Part shown: positions 8,220 to 17,630 of the stretch, piece after piece
Layout of the letters: every line of letters starts with the position of its first letter
Numbering within the stretch: the first letter of the stretch is position 1
From: UBA9659 sp965208605
Lineage (GTDB): Bacteria; Pseudomonadota; Gammaproteobacteria; Pseudomonadales; Azotimanducaceae
Length of the DNA: 64,000 bases
NCBI GenBank assembly: GCA_965208605.1
Contig: OZ242345.1
Coordinates: 1,674,001 to 1,738,000, forward strand
Reading direction: 5' to 3'
Program-made: the position numbers and the translations under genes
Notes under the pieces: model-generated
The model's input: only the letters and a program-made list of their open reading frames with translations
The model's database searches: none
What the model was told of the DNA's origin: nothing

Positions 8220-8819
8220 GTGGTATCCATTCAGCGCATCAAAAAATCTATTCATGCTTATACCCCGGCGCCGCATGAGTCAGGCGACCTGCTCCGGCAG
8301 GCGGCGGTCGCCGTGGTATTGCGACAGCAGGCGGCGGCAACAGAAGCATTATTTATACTGCGGGCGAGCCGGGACAATGATCCCTGGTCGGGTCAGATCG
8401 CCTTCCCCGGCGGTCATTATGAGGTGGATGATGCCAGCCTGAGACATACCGCCGAGCGGGAAACGCAAGAAGAAGTCGGTCTGGAGCTCAGCCGAGACGG
8501 CGAGTATATCGGGCAGTTGGACCCCGTGCAGACCACATTACGACGCCAGACCCGGGGAGTCGTGGTCACGCCTTTTGTGTATGAATTGAAGACTCCGGCG
8601 GCACTCTCCGCCAACTATGAGGTGGCTGAGATGCTCTGGGGATCGCTCAATGAGATGCAGGCTGGCACCCGCCATACCAGAATAGCCTTCACCCTAGACG
8701 GTAGGGCGCATGATTATCCCGGCTATGCGCTGGGCGACAATATAATCTGGGGGCTGACTTATCGGCTCCTGGAACAAATTTTTACTCAGCTTAATCCGAG
8801 CAGAATGCCTCAAAAATAG
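8220..8819 (+). CDS. Nudix hydrolase, CoA pyrophosphatase type
   Basis: Protein of 199 residues with GTG start. The Nudix box is clear: GGHYEVDDASLRHTAERETQ followed by EEVGLEL, giving the GX5EX7REUXEEXGU pattern that binds the catalytic metal. The spacing and the upstream RQAAVAVVL and GQIAFPGG segments resemble the NudL/YeaB CoA pyrophosphatase group, so cleavage of CoA or similar nucleotide diphosphates in the cytosol is the best guess. Substrate cannot be fixed from sequence alone. It converges on the alpha/beta hydrolase gene with only 28 bases between. Confidence 0.85.
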   Translation: MVSIQRIKKSIHAYTPAPHESGDLLRQAAVAVVLRQQAAATEALFILRASRDNDPWSGQIAFPGGHYEVDDASLRHTAERETQEEVGLELSRDGEYIGQLDPVQTTLRRQTRGVVVTPFVYELKTPAALSANYEVAEMLWGSLNEMQAGTRHTRIAFTLDGRAHDYPGYALGDNIIWGLTYRLLEQIFTQLNPSRMPQK

Positions 8820-8847
8820 CCCCCCCTTCCCCCAAAAAAACAGTGCC

Positions 8848-10110
8848 CTAGGTTAATGCCTCAGCGGCTGGAGCAGCATCCAGATATTGGCTATGTGTCC
8901 AGGCGAGAAACTGCTCCACCCCATGTTTGACATGCTCGCTTCGCAAGGACGGGAACATATCAAAAGCATGTTGCGCCCCCGGCAATTCCAAATACACCAC
9001 CTTGTTGTTTGAGGCTTTACATAATTCTTCACTGAATAGCTTGCCCTCTTCCACCGGTACCAGGGTGTCCATGTCCCCATGAATAACGAGGAAGGGCGGC
9101 GCCTTCTCAGTGATCTGAAAGAGGGGGGAAGCATCGCGATAGGCTGCTTCATTGTTATCCAGGGGTAACTTCATCACCGAGGACGCAAGTAGCCCAGTAA
9201 GCCCCTCGTGATGTTGCAACTTGTGGCTATTGGTAAAATCGTAAACCCCGTAAAAGGGCACCGCGCCTTGCAGGCTGGTGTCGGCTCCCGTAAAGCCAGG
9301 CTGGAACGCCGGCTGATTGGGCGTCAAGGCCATCAGTGCACTCAGATGCCCACCTGCTGAGCCCCCGGTGACCACCACAAAATCCGGGTCCCCACCATAG
9401 TCGGCAATATGCTCCTTGATCCAGACCAAGGCCTGTTTGCAATCAATAATATGCTCGGGGAAGGTTGCCTTCGGGCTCAGCCGATAGGAGCTGGCAACAC
9501 AGACCCAGCCTCTTTTTGCCATGTGGTTCATCAGCGGCAATCCCTGCTCGTTCTTGCTACCGTAATTTTTTGTCCAGGCACCTCCATGGATCTGGAACAG
9601 CACCGGCCGCCGACCCTGGTCCTCAAGCGGTCGGGAGAGTCGGATATCCAAGCGCCCCCCAAAATCGCCAAAGGCAATGTCCTTGGTGACCTCAACCTGG
9701 GAGTCCCGCTGAGCAAAGGGCTTCATCAATAGTCCAAGGTCAGGGGCACTGGGGAAGTTTTCTCGGTAGGCCGGCTTGATTTCAGCCGGGTAGTTTTCAC
9801 TCAAGCCATCGTTTAGGGCGCTGGCAACTTCTGCTTCCGCGCGGTTGCTTTGATAGTAGTAACAGGCCATGACCGACCAGCTGCCAACGCAGATCAAAAA
9901 CCCCAGGGCACCAAAAAACCCCGAGACCGCGCCCGCCAACACAAAGAACGCCACCAGAACTGCCTGCGCCAGTATGACAAAGGGCACGAGTTCACCCACT
10001 AGCCATCCCGCCAGGAAGCTAAAAACGCTAAGCCTTGGATGCGTAAAATTGGGACGATAGAGGTTCCAAGCAAGTAGCGCGAAGCACAAAGACAACAGAA
10101 AGAAAAACAT
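8848..10110 (-). CDS. membrane-anchored alpha/beta hydrolase (esterase/lipase, BD-FAE type)
   Basis: Protein of 420 residues. The first about 95 residues hold hydrophobic segments, likely three membrane spans. The catalytic part (about 130-405) has the oxyanion motif HGGAW, the nucleophile motif GGSAGGH, the acid in HGDMDTLVP and the catalytic His in GAQHAF. This makes it an esterase of the HGG-motif class exposed on a membrane. GAGGTG lies 6 bases before the ATG. It is transcribed away from the repeat-rich region at 10.1-10.8 kb. Substrate unknown. Confidence 0.85.
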   Translation of the reverse strand: MFFFLLSLCFALLAWNLYRPNFTHPRLSVFSFLAGWLVGELVPFVILAQAVLVAFFVLAGAVSGFFGALGFLICVGSWSVMACYYYQSNRAEAEVASALNDGLSENYPAEIKPAYRENFPSAPDLGLLMKPFAQRDSQVEVTKDIAFGDFGGRLDIRLSRPLEDQGRRPVLFQIHGGAWTKNYGSKNEQGLPLMNHMAKRGWVCVASSYRLSPKATFPEHIIDCKQALVWIKEHIADYGGDPDFVVVTGGSAGGHLSALMALTPNQPAFQPGFTGADTSLQGAVPFYGVYDFTNSHKLQHHEGLTGLLASSVMKLPLDNNEAAYRDASPLFQITEKAPPFLVIHGDMDTLVPVEEGKLFSEELCKASNNKVVYLELPGAQHAFDMFPSLRSEHVKHGVEQFLAWTHSQYLDAAPAAEALT

Positions 10111-10170
10111 AATTCACACCTCTTAATTCTGAGCGGGAGTCTAGTAGCCTGACAGCACCGCGCATGGTAA

Positions 10171-10290
10171 CAGCCTTGAGTGGGTTTTTATCAACAGCCC
10201 TGAGTGGTTTTTATAAACAGCCTTGAGCGGTTTTTATAAGCAGCCTTGAGCGGTTTTTATAAGCAGCCTTGAGCGGTTTTTATAAGCAGG
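10171..10290. repeat. 23-base tandem repeat, five copies
   Basis: Five head-to-tail copies start at 10171, 10195, 10218, 10241 and 10264. The core reads CAGCCTTGAGCGGTTTTTAT; the last copies are identical. The reverse complement matches the 24-base array at 24755-24838 apart from one added base and a few changes, so the two loci share one repeat family. Confidence 0.9.
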
Positions 10291-10310
10291 TATAGGTTCA
10301 TAACATACCG

Positions 10311-10741
10311 CGCCGTCAATCCCCGTCCGTTATCATCGCCACTAGCACCGTGGTTGCCTTTGTTCCTCTGGATTCCCGAGCAAGCTCGAGAATGACGGCG
10401 CGGGGCGCCGTAGGCCGCCAGAAGGAGCAGGGACGCCCCGCCGTCAGGATTAAAGAAGGCGGGAATCCAGAGGAATAAAGGCGAAGTGCCTTGATATTCC
10501 CGCTATACCTCAACGGGGGTCAGTGGGTTGTGCTTTCGTTAAAGGCGCATCCCCCTCCCGCCGTCATTCTCGCCACCCTAGTCATCACAGCCGATGGCTG
10601 TGATGACTGGGGTGACGGGAATCCAGAGGAACGAAGTCAACCACCTGTGGGGCATGTACACATCAACAACAAGATGGTTCGTCGCTCTGGATGTAAGCCG
10701 GAACAAGCCGGGCAAGCTCGAGAATCCAGAGGAATGACGGG
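10311..10741. repeat. large mosaic of dispersed palindromic repeats
   Basis: This 430-base block fills the gap before the defence locus. It contains several modules that recur in the window. One is CCTCTGGATTCCCGAGCAAG with its self-complementary GAGAATGACGGCG end. Another is a long hairpin around AGTCATCACAGCC/GGCTGTGATGACT (about 10576-10606). It also has a segment shared with 35.6, 45.3 and 57.8 kb (CCGCTATACCTCAACGGGGG-like). No open frame here resembles a protein. Together with the tandem array it occupies nearly all of 10111-10841; no promoter for the helicase is obvious. Confidence 0.8.
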
Positions 10742-10841
10742 GTAAAGCAGGGAAGTGAATTGGTGAACATACACAATCACCACTCCTTAGCACCCAGGTT
10801 TATGTGCCTATAGCGTATACTCTCGCCTTTTCAGCACCTAG

Positions 10842-13800
10842 ATGAATATGGATAAACATTCCGACCTAACGTTTATCACGAATGAAAAAGAAGAAACTCT
10901 TCTTAATCGATTCAAAGTCCTCATCAAAGATACCGAATTGTTTGATGTCCTGGTGGGCTATTTTTACACCAGTGGCTTTCATTCGCTCTACCCGTCATTG
11001 GAAAAAACCAAAAAAATCAGAATCCTCATCGGCATCAGCACCAACAGGCAAGCGCTAGATTGGATGAAACTGGCACATCAGCAGGAATTGCAATTTTCCT
11101 CCGCGGAAACAAAAGAGAATCTCGCCAAGATGATTGTTGATGAAATGGATGTTGCCGAAGATAGCAACGAGGTGGAACAAGGCGTCACAAAGTTTATAGC
11201 CTGGCTGAACAGTGGAAAATTAGAGATCAAAGCCTATCCAACAGAAAATATCCACGCCAAGCTCTACATCATGTCATTCAACCCAGACGACCGAGACGCG
11301 GGTCGTGTAATCACCGGCTCAAGTAACTTCACGCAGTCCGGCCTGGTGAACAATCTTGAATTCAATGTGGAATTAAAAGCCCGTGGCGATTATGAATTCG
11401 CAAAAGAAAAATTCGAAACACTCTGGCGAGATGCGATTGATGTAAAAGACAAATATATCCAAACTATCCAAGAAAAAACCTGGCTCAACGACAGCATCAC
11501 TCCCTATCAGCTTTATCTCAAATTCCTGTATGAATATTTTAAGGATGAACTTGCACCAGCCGATGAAATAGCGGACCTTAGGTATCGTCCCCTAGGATTC
11601 ATGAAATTGGAATACCAAGAACAAGCCGTATTAAATGCAAAAAAGATTTTGGAAGCATACAGTGGAGTATTCATATCCGATGTGGTTGGCTTGGGGAAAA
11701 CCTATGTATCTGCCATGCTGGCAAAAGAGTTGGACGGCGGGCATCTTGTTTTAGCACCGCCCGCACTTCTTGATAAAGCGAACCCAGGGTCATGGCCCAA
11801 TGTCTTTCATGAGTTTGGTGTGTTCCCTAATTTTCAATCTCTTGGCAATTTAGATCCTCTCATTCGCAGAGGCACGAAAGCATACAAAAATGTTTTCATA
11901 GATGAGGCACACCGCTTCCGAACGGAATCAAACCAGACCTATGAAAAGCTTGCCCAAATCTGCCGCGGGAAAAGAGTCGTGCTGGTTACAGCCACACCGC
12001 TGAACAACACACCCCAAGACATCTTGAGCCAAATAAAGCTCTTTCAGAATTCGCGAAAAAGCACCATACCGAACCTACTGAACCTTGATGGATTCTTTGC
12101 TCGCTTGAAGAAGAATATGAAAGACATTGACCGGCAAAGAGATCGAACTGAATACATGCGGGTTACTAAAGATAATGCAAATGCCATTCGCGAGTCGGTG
12201 TTGAAATATCTGATGGTAAGACGCACGAGAAAAGAAATTGAAAGCTATTTTTCCAATGACTTAAAAAGCCAAGACCTAAAGTTTCCAGAAGTGGAAAACC
12301 CGCAACCGATTTACTATCAACTCAACGAGCAGGAAAGCGAAGTTTTCACTAAAACCATTGAGTTAATCGCACAGCAACTAAAATACACCCGCTACAAAAC
12401 AATGCTCTATTACCAAGGCAAAGATGCAATAGATCCACTGGAAAGGCAGTCCCAGGAAAATATGGCGCGGTTTATGAAGATCTTACTCATCAAACGTCTG
12501 GAAAGCAGTTTTTATGCTTTCCGCAAAACTGTTGGGCGGTTTATCTCGCATCACGAGATGTTTTTGCAAGAATTGCAACAAGGCAATGTTTATATCAGCA
12601 AAGGATACGCGAATAAAATCTTTGACCTCATAGAGAAGGACGACGACCAAGCCATCCAAAAGATTCTTGATGATGATAAAGCAACAAAATATCCCGCAGA
12701 GGATTTCACTGACCGATTGCAAAGTGAGCTAGAGAAGGATCTGGAAGCTTTCAAAGAGATACAAAGCCTATGGAGTGGAATAACGCGAGATCCAAAACTA
12801 TTAGCCTTTGTAGATATACTTTCAAGCCATTCAGTGCTACATGATAAGAAGAGTAAACTCATCACCTTCACAGAATCTAGGGAAACTGCCGAATACCTTG
12901 CTGCCAAATTAGAAAAAGTATTCCCCCGAGAGGTGCTTATGTTTAGCGGCATATCAAAGGCAGCCACTAGAGAAAAAGTTATAGAAAACTTTGATGCACG
13001 CTCCCGACAGCCGAAAGACGATTACAGAATCCTCATCACTACTGAAGTATTGTCCGAAGGGGTCAATCTGCACCGTTCCAATGTGGTCATAAATTACGAC
13101 ATCCCCTGGAACCCCACACGGCTGATGCAACGTGTGGGGCGCATCAATCGTGTGGACACCAAATTTGACAAGATTTACAGTTTTAACTTCTTTCCGACTG
13201 AACAATCCAACGACCAGATAAAACTCAAAGAAGCGGCGGAAGCGAAAATACAGTCATTTATCGCTCTATTAGGCGCGGATGCTAGGCTGCTAACAGAAGG
13301 CGAAGATATAGAATCGCATGAACTTTTTGATCGTCTAGCCTCTAAGAAGACTATTACCGGAGAAGACGAGGGCGGTGAAAGCGAGTTGAAATATTTGCAA
13401 ATAATTAAAAATATTCGCGACAAGTCGCCCGATTTGTTTGCTGAAATCAAGAGTTTACCTATGCGGGCACGCACTGCAAGACAACACGCTGAAAAGGAAA
13501 ATCAATTATTGACTTATTTCCGAAAAGGAAAACTCCAGAAGTTTTTTCTCATCGGCAAGAAGGATTCCGAAGAAATCAATTTCATGCATGCGGCAACACG
13601 ACTTGAAATTGATGCAAAGACACCGAAAGAAAAACCACCCGCGGATTTTTATGACAAGCTGGAACAGAACAAGCATGCCTTTGCTGACATCACTAGTGAA
13701 GCAGAGGAACCGCATGTACCACGCGGTGGGGCTAGCCGCTCAGAGCAGCTTCTAAAATATCTCAGAGCGATAAAAGACCTTCGGCAATATACCGATACCC

Positions 13801-14051
13801 AAGAAGCATACCTGAAAAAAGTAATCAATCAGCTTGAAGACGGTGCCCTGCCCAAGCAAACGGCAACTACCGTATGGAAGGCACTGAAGCCAGTGCGCGA
13901 CACAGGTCAACAGCCAGATCCATTACATGTGCTCGCATGTCTGCAAAAGAATATCCCGAATGAATTATTGCAAGGTCATTTTTCGGAAAATGTGAAAGAT
14001 ACATCCAAGCAGAGAGAAGTAATTCTTTCCGAGTATCTGATTGCGGGCTAA
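10842..14051 (+). CDS. PLD-type nuclease fused to SF2 helicase (defence translocase)
   Basis: Protein of 1069 residues. An N-terminal phospholipase-D/HKD-type domain (about 10-200) has H138-x-K140 and GSSNFTQSG (159-167). A Swi2/Snf2-like SF2 ATPase follows: Walker A VVGLGKT (281-287), Walker B DEAH (354-357), motif III LVTATPLNN, and a C-terminal lobe with LSEGVNLHRS and QRVGRINRVD. Such proteins are known as partners of large adenine methyltransferases in restriction-like systems, where the helicase tracks along DNA and the PLD domain may cut. Base composition is clearly lower in GC than the neighbouring housekeeping genes, suggesting transfer. The methyltransferase gene starts 112 bases downstream on the same strand. 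Exact system name is not certain. Confidence 0.88.
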   Translation: MNMDKHSDLTFITNEKEETLLNRFKVLIKDTELFDVLVGYFYTSGFHSLYPSLEKTKKIRILIGISTNRQALDWMKLAHQQELQFSSAETKENLAKMIVDEMDVAEDSNEVEQGVTKFIAWLNSGKLEIKAYPTENIHAKLYIMSFNPDDRDAGRVITGSSNFTQSGLVNNLEFNVELKARGDYEFAKEKFETLWRDAIDVKDKYIQTIQEKTWLNDSITPYQLYLKFLYEYFKDELAPADEIADLRYRPLGFMKLEYQEQAVLNAKKILEAYSGVFISDVVGLGKTYVSAMLAKELDGGHLVLAPPALLDKANPGSWPNVFHEFGVFPNFQSLGNLDPLIRRGTKAYKNVFIDEAHRFRTESNQTYEKLAQICRGKRVVLVTATPLNNTPQDILSQIKLFQNSRKSTIPNLLNLDGFFARLKKNMKDIDRQRDRTEYMRVTKDNANAIRESVLKYLMVRRTRKEIESYFSNDLKSQDLKFPEVENPQPIYYQLNEQESEVFTKTIELIAQQLKYTRYKTMLYYQGKDAIDPLERQSQENMARFMKILLIKRLESSFYAFRKTVGRFISHHEMFLQELQQGNVYISKGYANKIFDLIEKDDDQAIQKILDDDKATKYPAEDFTDRLQSELEKDLEAFKEIQSLWSGITRDPKLLAFVDILSSHSVLHDKKSKLITFTESRETAEYLAAKLEKVFPREVLMFSGISKAATREKVIENFDARSRQPKDDYRILITTEVLSEGVNLHRSNVVINYDIPWNPTRLMQRVGRINRVDTKFDKIYSFNFFPTEQSNDQIKLKEAAEAKIQSFIALLGADARLLTEGEDIESHELFDRLASKKTITGEDEGGESELKYLQIIKNIRDKSPDLFAEIKSLPMRARTARQHAEKENQLLTYFRKGKLQKFFLIGKKDSEEINFMHAATRLEIDAKTPKEKPPADFYDKLEQNKHAFADITSEAEEPHVPRGGASRSEQLLKYLRAIKDLRQYTDTQEAYLKKVINQLEDGALPKQTATTVWKALKPVRDTGQQPDPLHVLACLQKNIPNELLQGHFSENVKDTSKQREVILSEYLIAG

Positions 14052-14163
14052 GATAGACCGCAGACTCAGCCACAAAGCAACCCAGAGCGGAGCCTTCAAA
14101 GAGATTATTCGTCAATCAAAAAATACCCCCCCCAAATTAAAAGTATGAGGAATAGGGTCTGAG

Positions 14164-15459
14164 ATGAATAAAGAAGCTGCAAAAAATCTAGTGCGCAGTG
14201 CCCTGGAGAAGCCTTTCGATAAAGCTCGTTTCACCCATTTGGTCAGGAATATCCTCAATCGTTTTGATGATAAATCCTTTACCTATCCAGAAAGCTACAT
14301 ATTTGATGATTTTAAAGATTCCATTAAGAAAGCTGAGCGCATAGGGCAATACAAAGATCAAGATGGAAAGCTGATTGATCTCATGGTGGTTCATCTAAAG
14401 AAGGAAACATCGCTGGAGAGAGCAAGGACCAAACAAAGAAATTACATCGCTAAATACCTGAAATCCCGCAGGGTAAAAGATGCCGCGCTGGTAGCCTTTG
14501 TTGCCCCCAATAGCGATGATTGGCGCTTCTCGCTTGTCAAGATGGAATACAAATTCAATGAACAAGGCAGGGTTGAGGAGGAGCTTACACCCGCCCGCCG
14601 TTACTCGTTTTTGGTGGGTAAAAACGAAAGCAGCCACACCGCACAAAGTTGCCTTCTTCCAGTGCTGCTTAACGACGAAGATAATCCAACACTCAATGAA
14701 TTAGAGCAGGTATTTAGTGTTGAAAAAGTTACCAGCGAATTCTTTCAGAAATATAAAGATTTGTTTTTACGCTTAAAGGAATCGCTGGACGCCATCGTGC
14801 AAAGGGATACTAAAGTAAAAAACGATTTCAATCAGAAAAATATTGATACGAGCGATTTTGCTAAAAAACTACTGGGGCAGATCGTATTTCTCTATTTTCT
14901 ACAAAAGAAGGGTTGGTTCGGCGTAAAGTGCGACGAGCCCTGGGGGTCTGGTTCCAAGCGTTTTCTACGCGAGCTTATGGAAAAGAAGCACGGCGGGCAT
15001 GAGAACTTTTTTAATGAGGTGATGGAACCGCTTTTCTATGAAGCGTTGCGGCTAGAACATGACAATGATTACTACCATCATTTCAAATGTCGTATTCCAT
15101 TCCTGAACGGCGGATTATTTGACCCTTTGGGGGACTATGACTGGGTGAATACGAACATTCTTCTGCCTAATGAATTGTTTTCTAATAAAACCACAACAAA
15201 AGAAGGCGATATAGGCGATGGTATTTTGGATGTTTTTGATCGTTATAATTTCACCGTCAAGGAAGACGAGCCGTTGGAAAAAGAAGTAGCCGTTGACCCG
15301 GAAATGCTAGGCAAGGTGTTTGAGAATTTGCTGGAAATCAAAGACCGAAGATCTAAAGGTGCCTATTACACCCCGCGGGAAATCGTTCACTACATGTGCC
15401 AGGAAAGTTTGATCAACTATCTGGCAACTAAAATGAGGGGGGGGGGGGGGGGAAGGTAA
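14164..15459 (+). CDS. Eco57I-type adenine methyltransferase, N-terminal part (frame-shifted, phase-off)
   Basis: The first 431 residues of a protein of about 1080. The N-terminal region has a YKDQDGKLIDLMVVHLKKE segment resembling a degenerate PD-(D/E)XK core, but the usual acidic residue before LK is His77, so nuclease activity is doubtful. A helical region leads to GKVFENLLEIKDRRSKGAYYTPREIVHYM, the normal lead-in to the catalytic domain. Translation then enters a run of 16 G (15437-15452), reads RGGGGGR and stops at TAA 15457. The rest of the enzyme is in another frame. With 14 or 17 G the two parts would join. Read as the OFF state of a phase-variable gene. Confidence 0.85.
   Translation: MNKEAAKNLVRSALEKPFDKARFTHLVRNILNRFDDKSFTYPESYIFDDFKDSIKKAERIGQYKDQDGKLIDLMVVHLKKETSLERARTKQRNYIAKYLKSRRVKDAALVAFVAPNSDDWRFSLVKMEYKFNEQGRVEEELTPARRYSFLVGKNESSHTAQSCLLPVLLNDEDNPTLNELEQVFSVEKVTSEFFQKYKDLFLRLKESLDAIVQRDTKVKNDFNQKNIDTSDFAKKLLGQIVFLYFLQKKGWFGVKCDEPWGSGSKRFLRELMEKKHGGHENFFNEVMEPLFYEALRLEHDNDYYHHFKCRIPFLNGGLFDPLGDYDWVNTNILLPNELFSNKTTTKEGDIGDGILDVFDRYNFTVKEDEPLEKEVAVDPEMLGKVFENLLEIKDRRSKGAYYTPREIVHYMCQESLINYLATKMRGGGGGR
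15437..15452. repeat. poly-G tract (16 G) inside methyltransferase gene
   Basis: Sixteen consecutive G within the coding region. Upstream codons start at positions equal to 1 modulo 3 and downstream codons at positions divisible by 3, so 16 G leaves the gene out of frame. A gain of one G or loss of two restores it. Slipped-strand mispairing at such a tract is a well-known phase-variation mechanism. An assembly error in tract length is the alternative. Confidence 0.9.
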
Positions 15460-17405
15460 ACAAGGAAGATATTGCAACATTGATTCAATACGGTGAGGCA
15501 TCCGTTGAACACGATACAATTCATATTGCAAAAAAATCCAAAAATGCAAAGGGCAAGGGGCGATATGCCAAACTCAAAATGCCGCAATCAATCACAGAAC
15601 ACGTTCAACTAATAGATGAACAATTAGCGAAAATCCGCGTCTGCGATCCAGCGGTTGGCTCTGGTGCTTTTGTCGTCAGCATGATGAATGAAGTTGTCCG
15701 CGTCAGAAATACACTCACACTTTATATGAGTAGGAGTTCGGATAGATCAAACTATGATTTTAAGCGTCATGCTATACACGATTGTTTATACGGCGTGGAC
15801 ATTGATCCCGGTGCTGTAGAAATTGCCAAACTCAGACTATGGCTATCGCTTGTTGTAGACGAGAATGAACGAGAAAAAATACAACCCTTACCGAATCTGG
15901 ATTACAAAATTGTGCAGGGGGATTCACTTTTGAGTGTAGAAAAAGATCTTCTCAATGAGAATGAATTCAAACAATTAGAGACATTAAAACCGCTTTACTT
16001 TAATGAAACTAACGCCCGCAAGAAGAAAAAATATAAAGAAGAAATTGATGCTCTTATTTTAGATATTACACATGGCCATACAGAGTTTGACTTTGAAGTG
16101 TATTTCTCTGAGGTATTCCATGAAAACCAAGGCTTTGACATCGTCATCGGCAATCCGCCGTATGTACAATTGCAAAAGGATGGCGGGCGGTTGGGGGAAT
16201 TATATGAAGACCAGGGTTTCACCACCTTTGCTAGAACCGGCGATATTTATCAGCTGTTTTATGAACGAGGTTTGAACTTACTTACCAGGACCGGCTTGCT
16301 TTGCTATATCACCTCAAACAAATGGATGCGAACGAGCTATGGGGGCAAGACAAGAAAATTATTCGCTGAAAAAAATCCGCTAATGCTTCTTGATTTGGGG
16401 AGCAATGCATTTGAAACCGCCACAGTGGATACCAACATTTTGCTAATCAATAACAACTCGGCAGGAACATCACAACTGAAAGCAAAAAAACTCAGCAAAG
16501 AAGACAAACTCACTGAGCTTACTGATAAAAATTTTTATCCGATGAGCGGCTTGGATGCAACACCCTGGGCAATCAGGCCGCCACAAGAACAAAGTATCAA
16601 AGAAAAGACCGCCAAGATCGGCACGTCTCTTAAAGAGTGGGATGTGAGGATTTATAGAGGCATTGTAACCGGTTGTAACGAAGCATTTATAATAGACCAA
16701 CACAAGCGCGATGAATTAGTTGCCGCCGACCCCAAAAGCGCTGAGATTATTAAGCCAATTTTGCGCGGTAGAGATATACAACAGTATGGATGTGAGTGGG
16801 CTGGAAAATGGGTTATTGCTACTTTTCCAACGATAAGGATTAACATTGACCATTATCCTGCCGTTAAAAAGCATTTATTAGCTTTTGGTAAGGAAAGGTT
16901 AGAGCAAACAGGCAAGAAAATTAGCGAGGGTCAGCAATCAAGAAAGAAAACAGGTAACAAGTGGTTTGAAACTCAAGATTCAATTTCTTACTACAATGAA
17001 TTTAAAAAAGAGAAAATCATATACCGTGAAATTAGCAAAAAGATTGATGCGACCTATTTGGAAAAATCATCAGCATGCTATTACATTAATAACAAAGCCT
17101 ACTGTATTACCGGGGAAGGGCTAAAATATCTAACGGCATTTTTGAACTCCAAACTGTTTGATAGGTTAATCAATACTGCAAGTGCTCTTGGGGGGAAAGG
17201 TGAACAATGGTTGAGTGGAGTCAAGGTTCCAAAGCTATCGCCCATACAACAACAACCATTCATTCTTTTGGTGGACAAAATCCTCGCCGCCAAAGCCCAA
17301 GACCCTAACGCCGACACCAGCAGTCTAGAAACCGAAATCGACCAACTCGTCTATCAACTTTACGACCTAACCACAGAGGAAATTAAAATCGTGGAGGAAT
17401 CTTAG
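15453..17405 (+). CDS. Eco57I-type adenine methyltransferase, catalytic and target-recognition part
   Basis: The continuation of the upstream gene, read in the frame KVNKEDIATLIQYG after the poly-G tract. An internal TTG at 15480 is the first possible separate start. Numbered from that TTG, motif I (SAM binding) is D56-PAVGSGAF and catalytic motif IV is N225-PPY, the signature of N6-adenine (gamma/Eco57I) methyltransferases. The C-terminal half has the target-recognition layout with EWDVRIYRGIVTGCNEAF and a final helical stretch. On its own it lacks the lead-in domain, so it is probably expressed only after frame correction. Function: methylates a specific site to protect host DNA from the adjoining PLD-helicase, or acts as a bifunctional enzyme. 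Confidence 0.85.
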   Translation, partial: KVNKEDIATLIQYGEASVEHDTIHIAKKSKNAKGKGRYAKLKMPQSITEHVQLIDEQLAKIRVCDPAVGSGAFVVSMMNEVVRVRNTLTLYMSRSSDRSNYDFKRHAIHDCLYGVDIDPGAVEIAKLRLWLSLVVDENEREKIQPLPNLDYKIVQGDSLLSVEKDLLNENEFKQLETLKPLYFNETNARKKKKYKEEIDALILDITHGHTEFDFEVYFSEVFHENQGFDIVIGNPPYVQLQKDGGRLGELYEDQGFTTFARTGDIYQLFYERGLNLLTRTGLLCYITSNKWMRTSYGGKTRKLFAEKNPLMLLDLGSNAFETATVDTNILLINNNSAGTSQLKAKKLSKEDKLTELTDKNFYPMSGLDATPWAIRPPQEQSIKEKTAKIGTSLKEWDVRIYRGIVTGCNEAFIIDQHKRDELVAADPKSAEIIKPILRGRDIQQYGCEWAGKWVIATFPTIRINIDHYPAVKKHLLAFGKERLEQTGKKISEGQQSRKKTGNKWFETQDSISYYNEFKKEKIIYREISKKIDATYLEKSSACYYINNKAYCITGEGLKYLTAFLNSKLFDRLINTASALGGKGEQWLSGVKVPKLSPIQQQPFILLVDKILAAKAQDPNADTSSLETEIDQLVYQLYDLTTEEIKIVEES

Positions 17406-17434
17406 TAGTGAATAATTTTGTCAAGGAACCTATA

Positions 17435-17461
17435 CCGTCATTCTCTCCGCGAGAATGACGG
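17435..17461. repeat. short inverted repeat of the dispersed family
   Basis: CCGTCATTCTC (17435-17445) and GAGAATGACGG (17451-17461) are perfect 11-base arms around a 5-base loop. No T-run follows, so a classic terminator is unlikely. The rest of the 225-base gap to the next gene shows nothing further. Confidence 0.75.
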
Positions 17462-17630
17462 CGCGGCGCTGACTGGCTGGTGTTTTGCAACAGACCCCTC
17501 CAAGCATTAGCATGAAAACACAGAAGCAGGCACTATTCGGCATAAACTCCGCCGGTTGCACTTCAAGGTTGAATCCAAGACCAAACACTTCCAGTTTTGA
17601 TAGAACCTGTAACATTATAGACTCTTCACC

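Noticed and set aside
10842..17405. BREX or DISARM system
   Set aside because: A large adenine methyltransferase and a helicase are present, but no pglZ, brxC/L, drmA or drmB-like gene is nearby. The locus has only two core genes.
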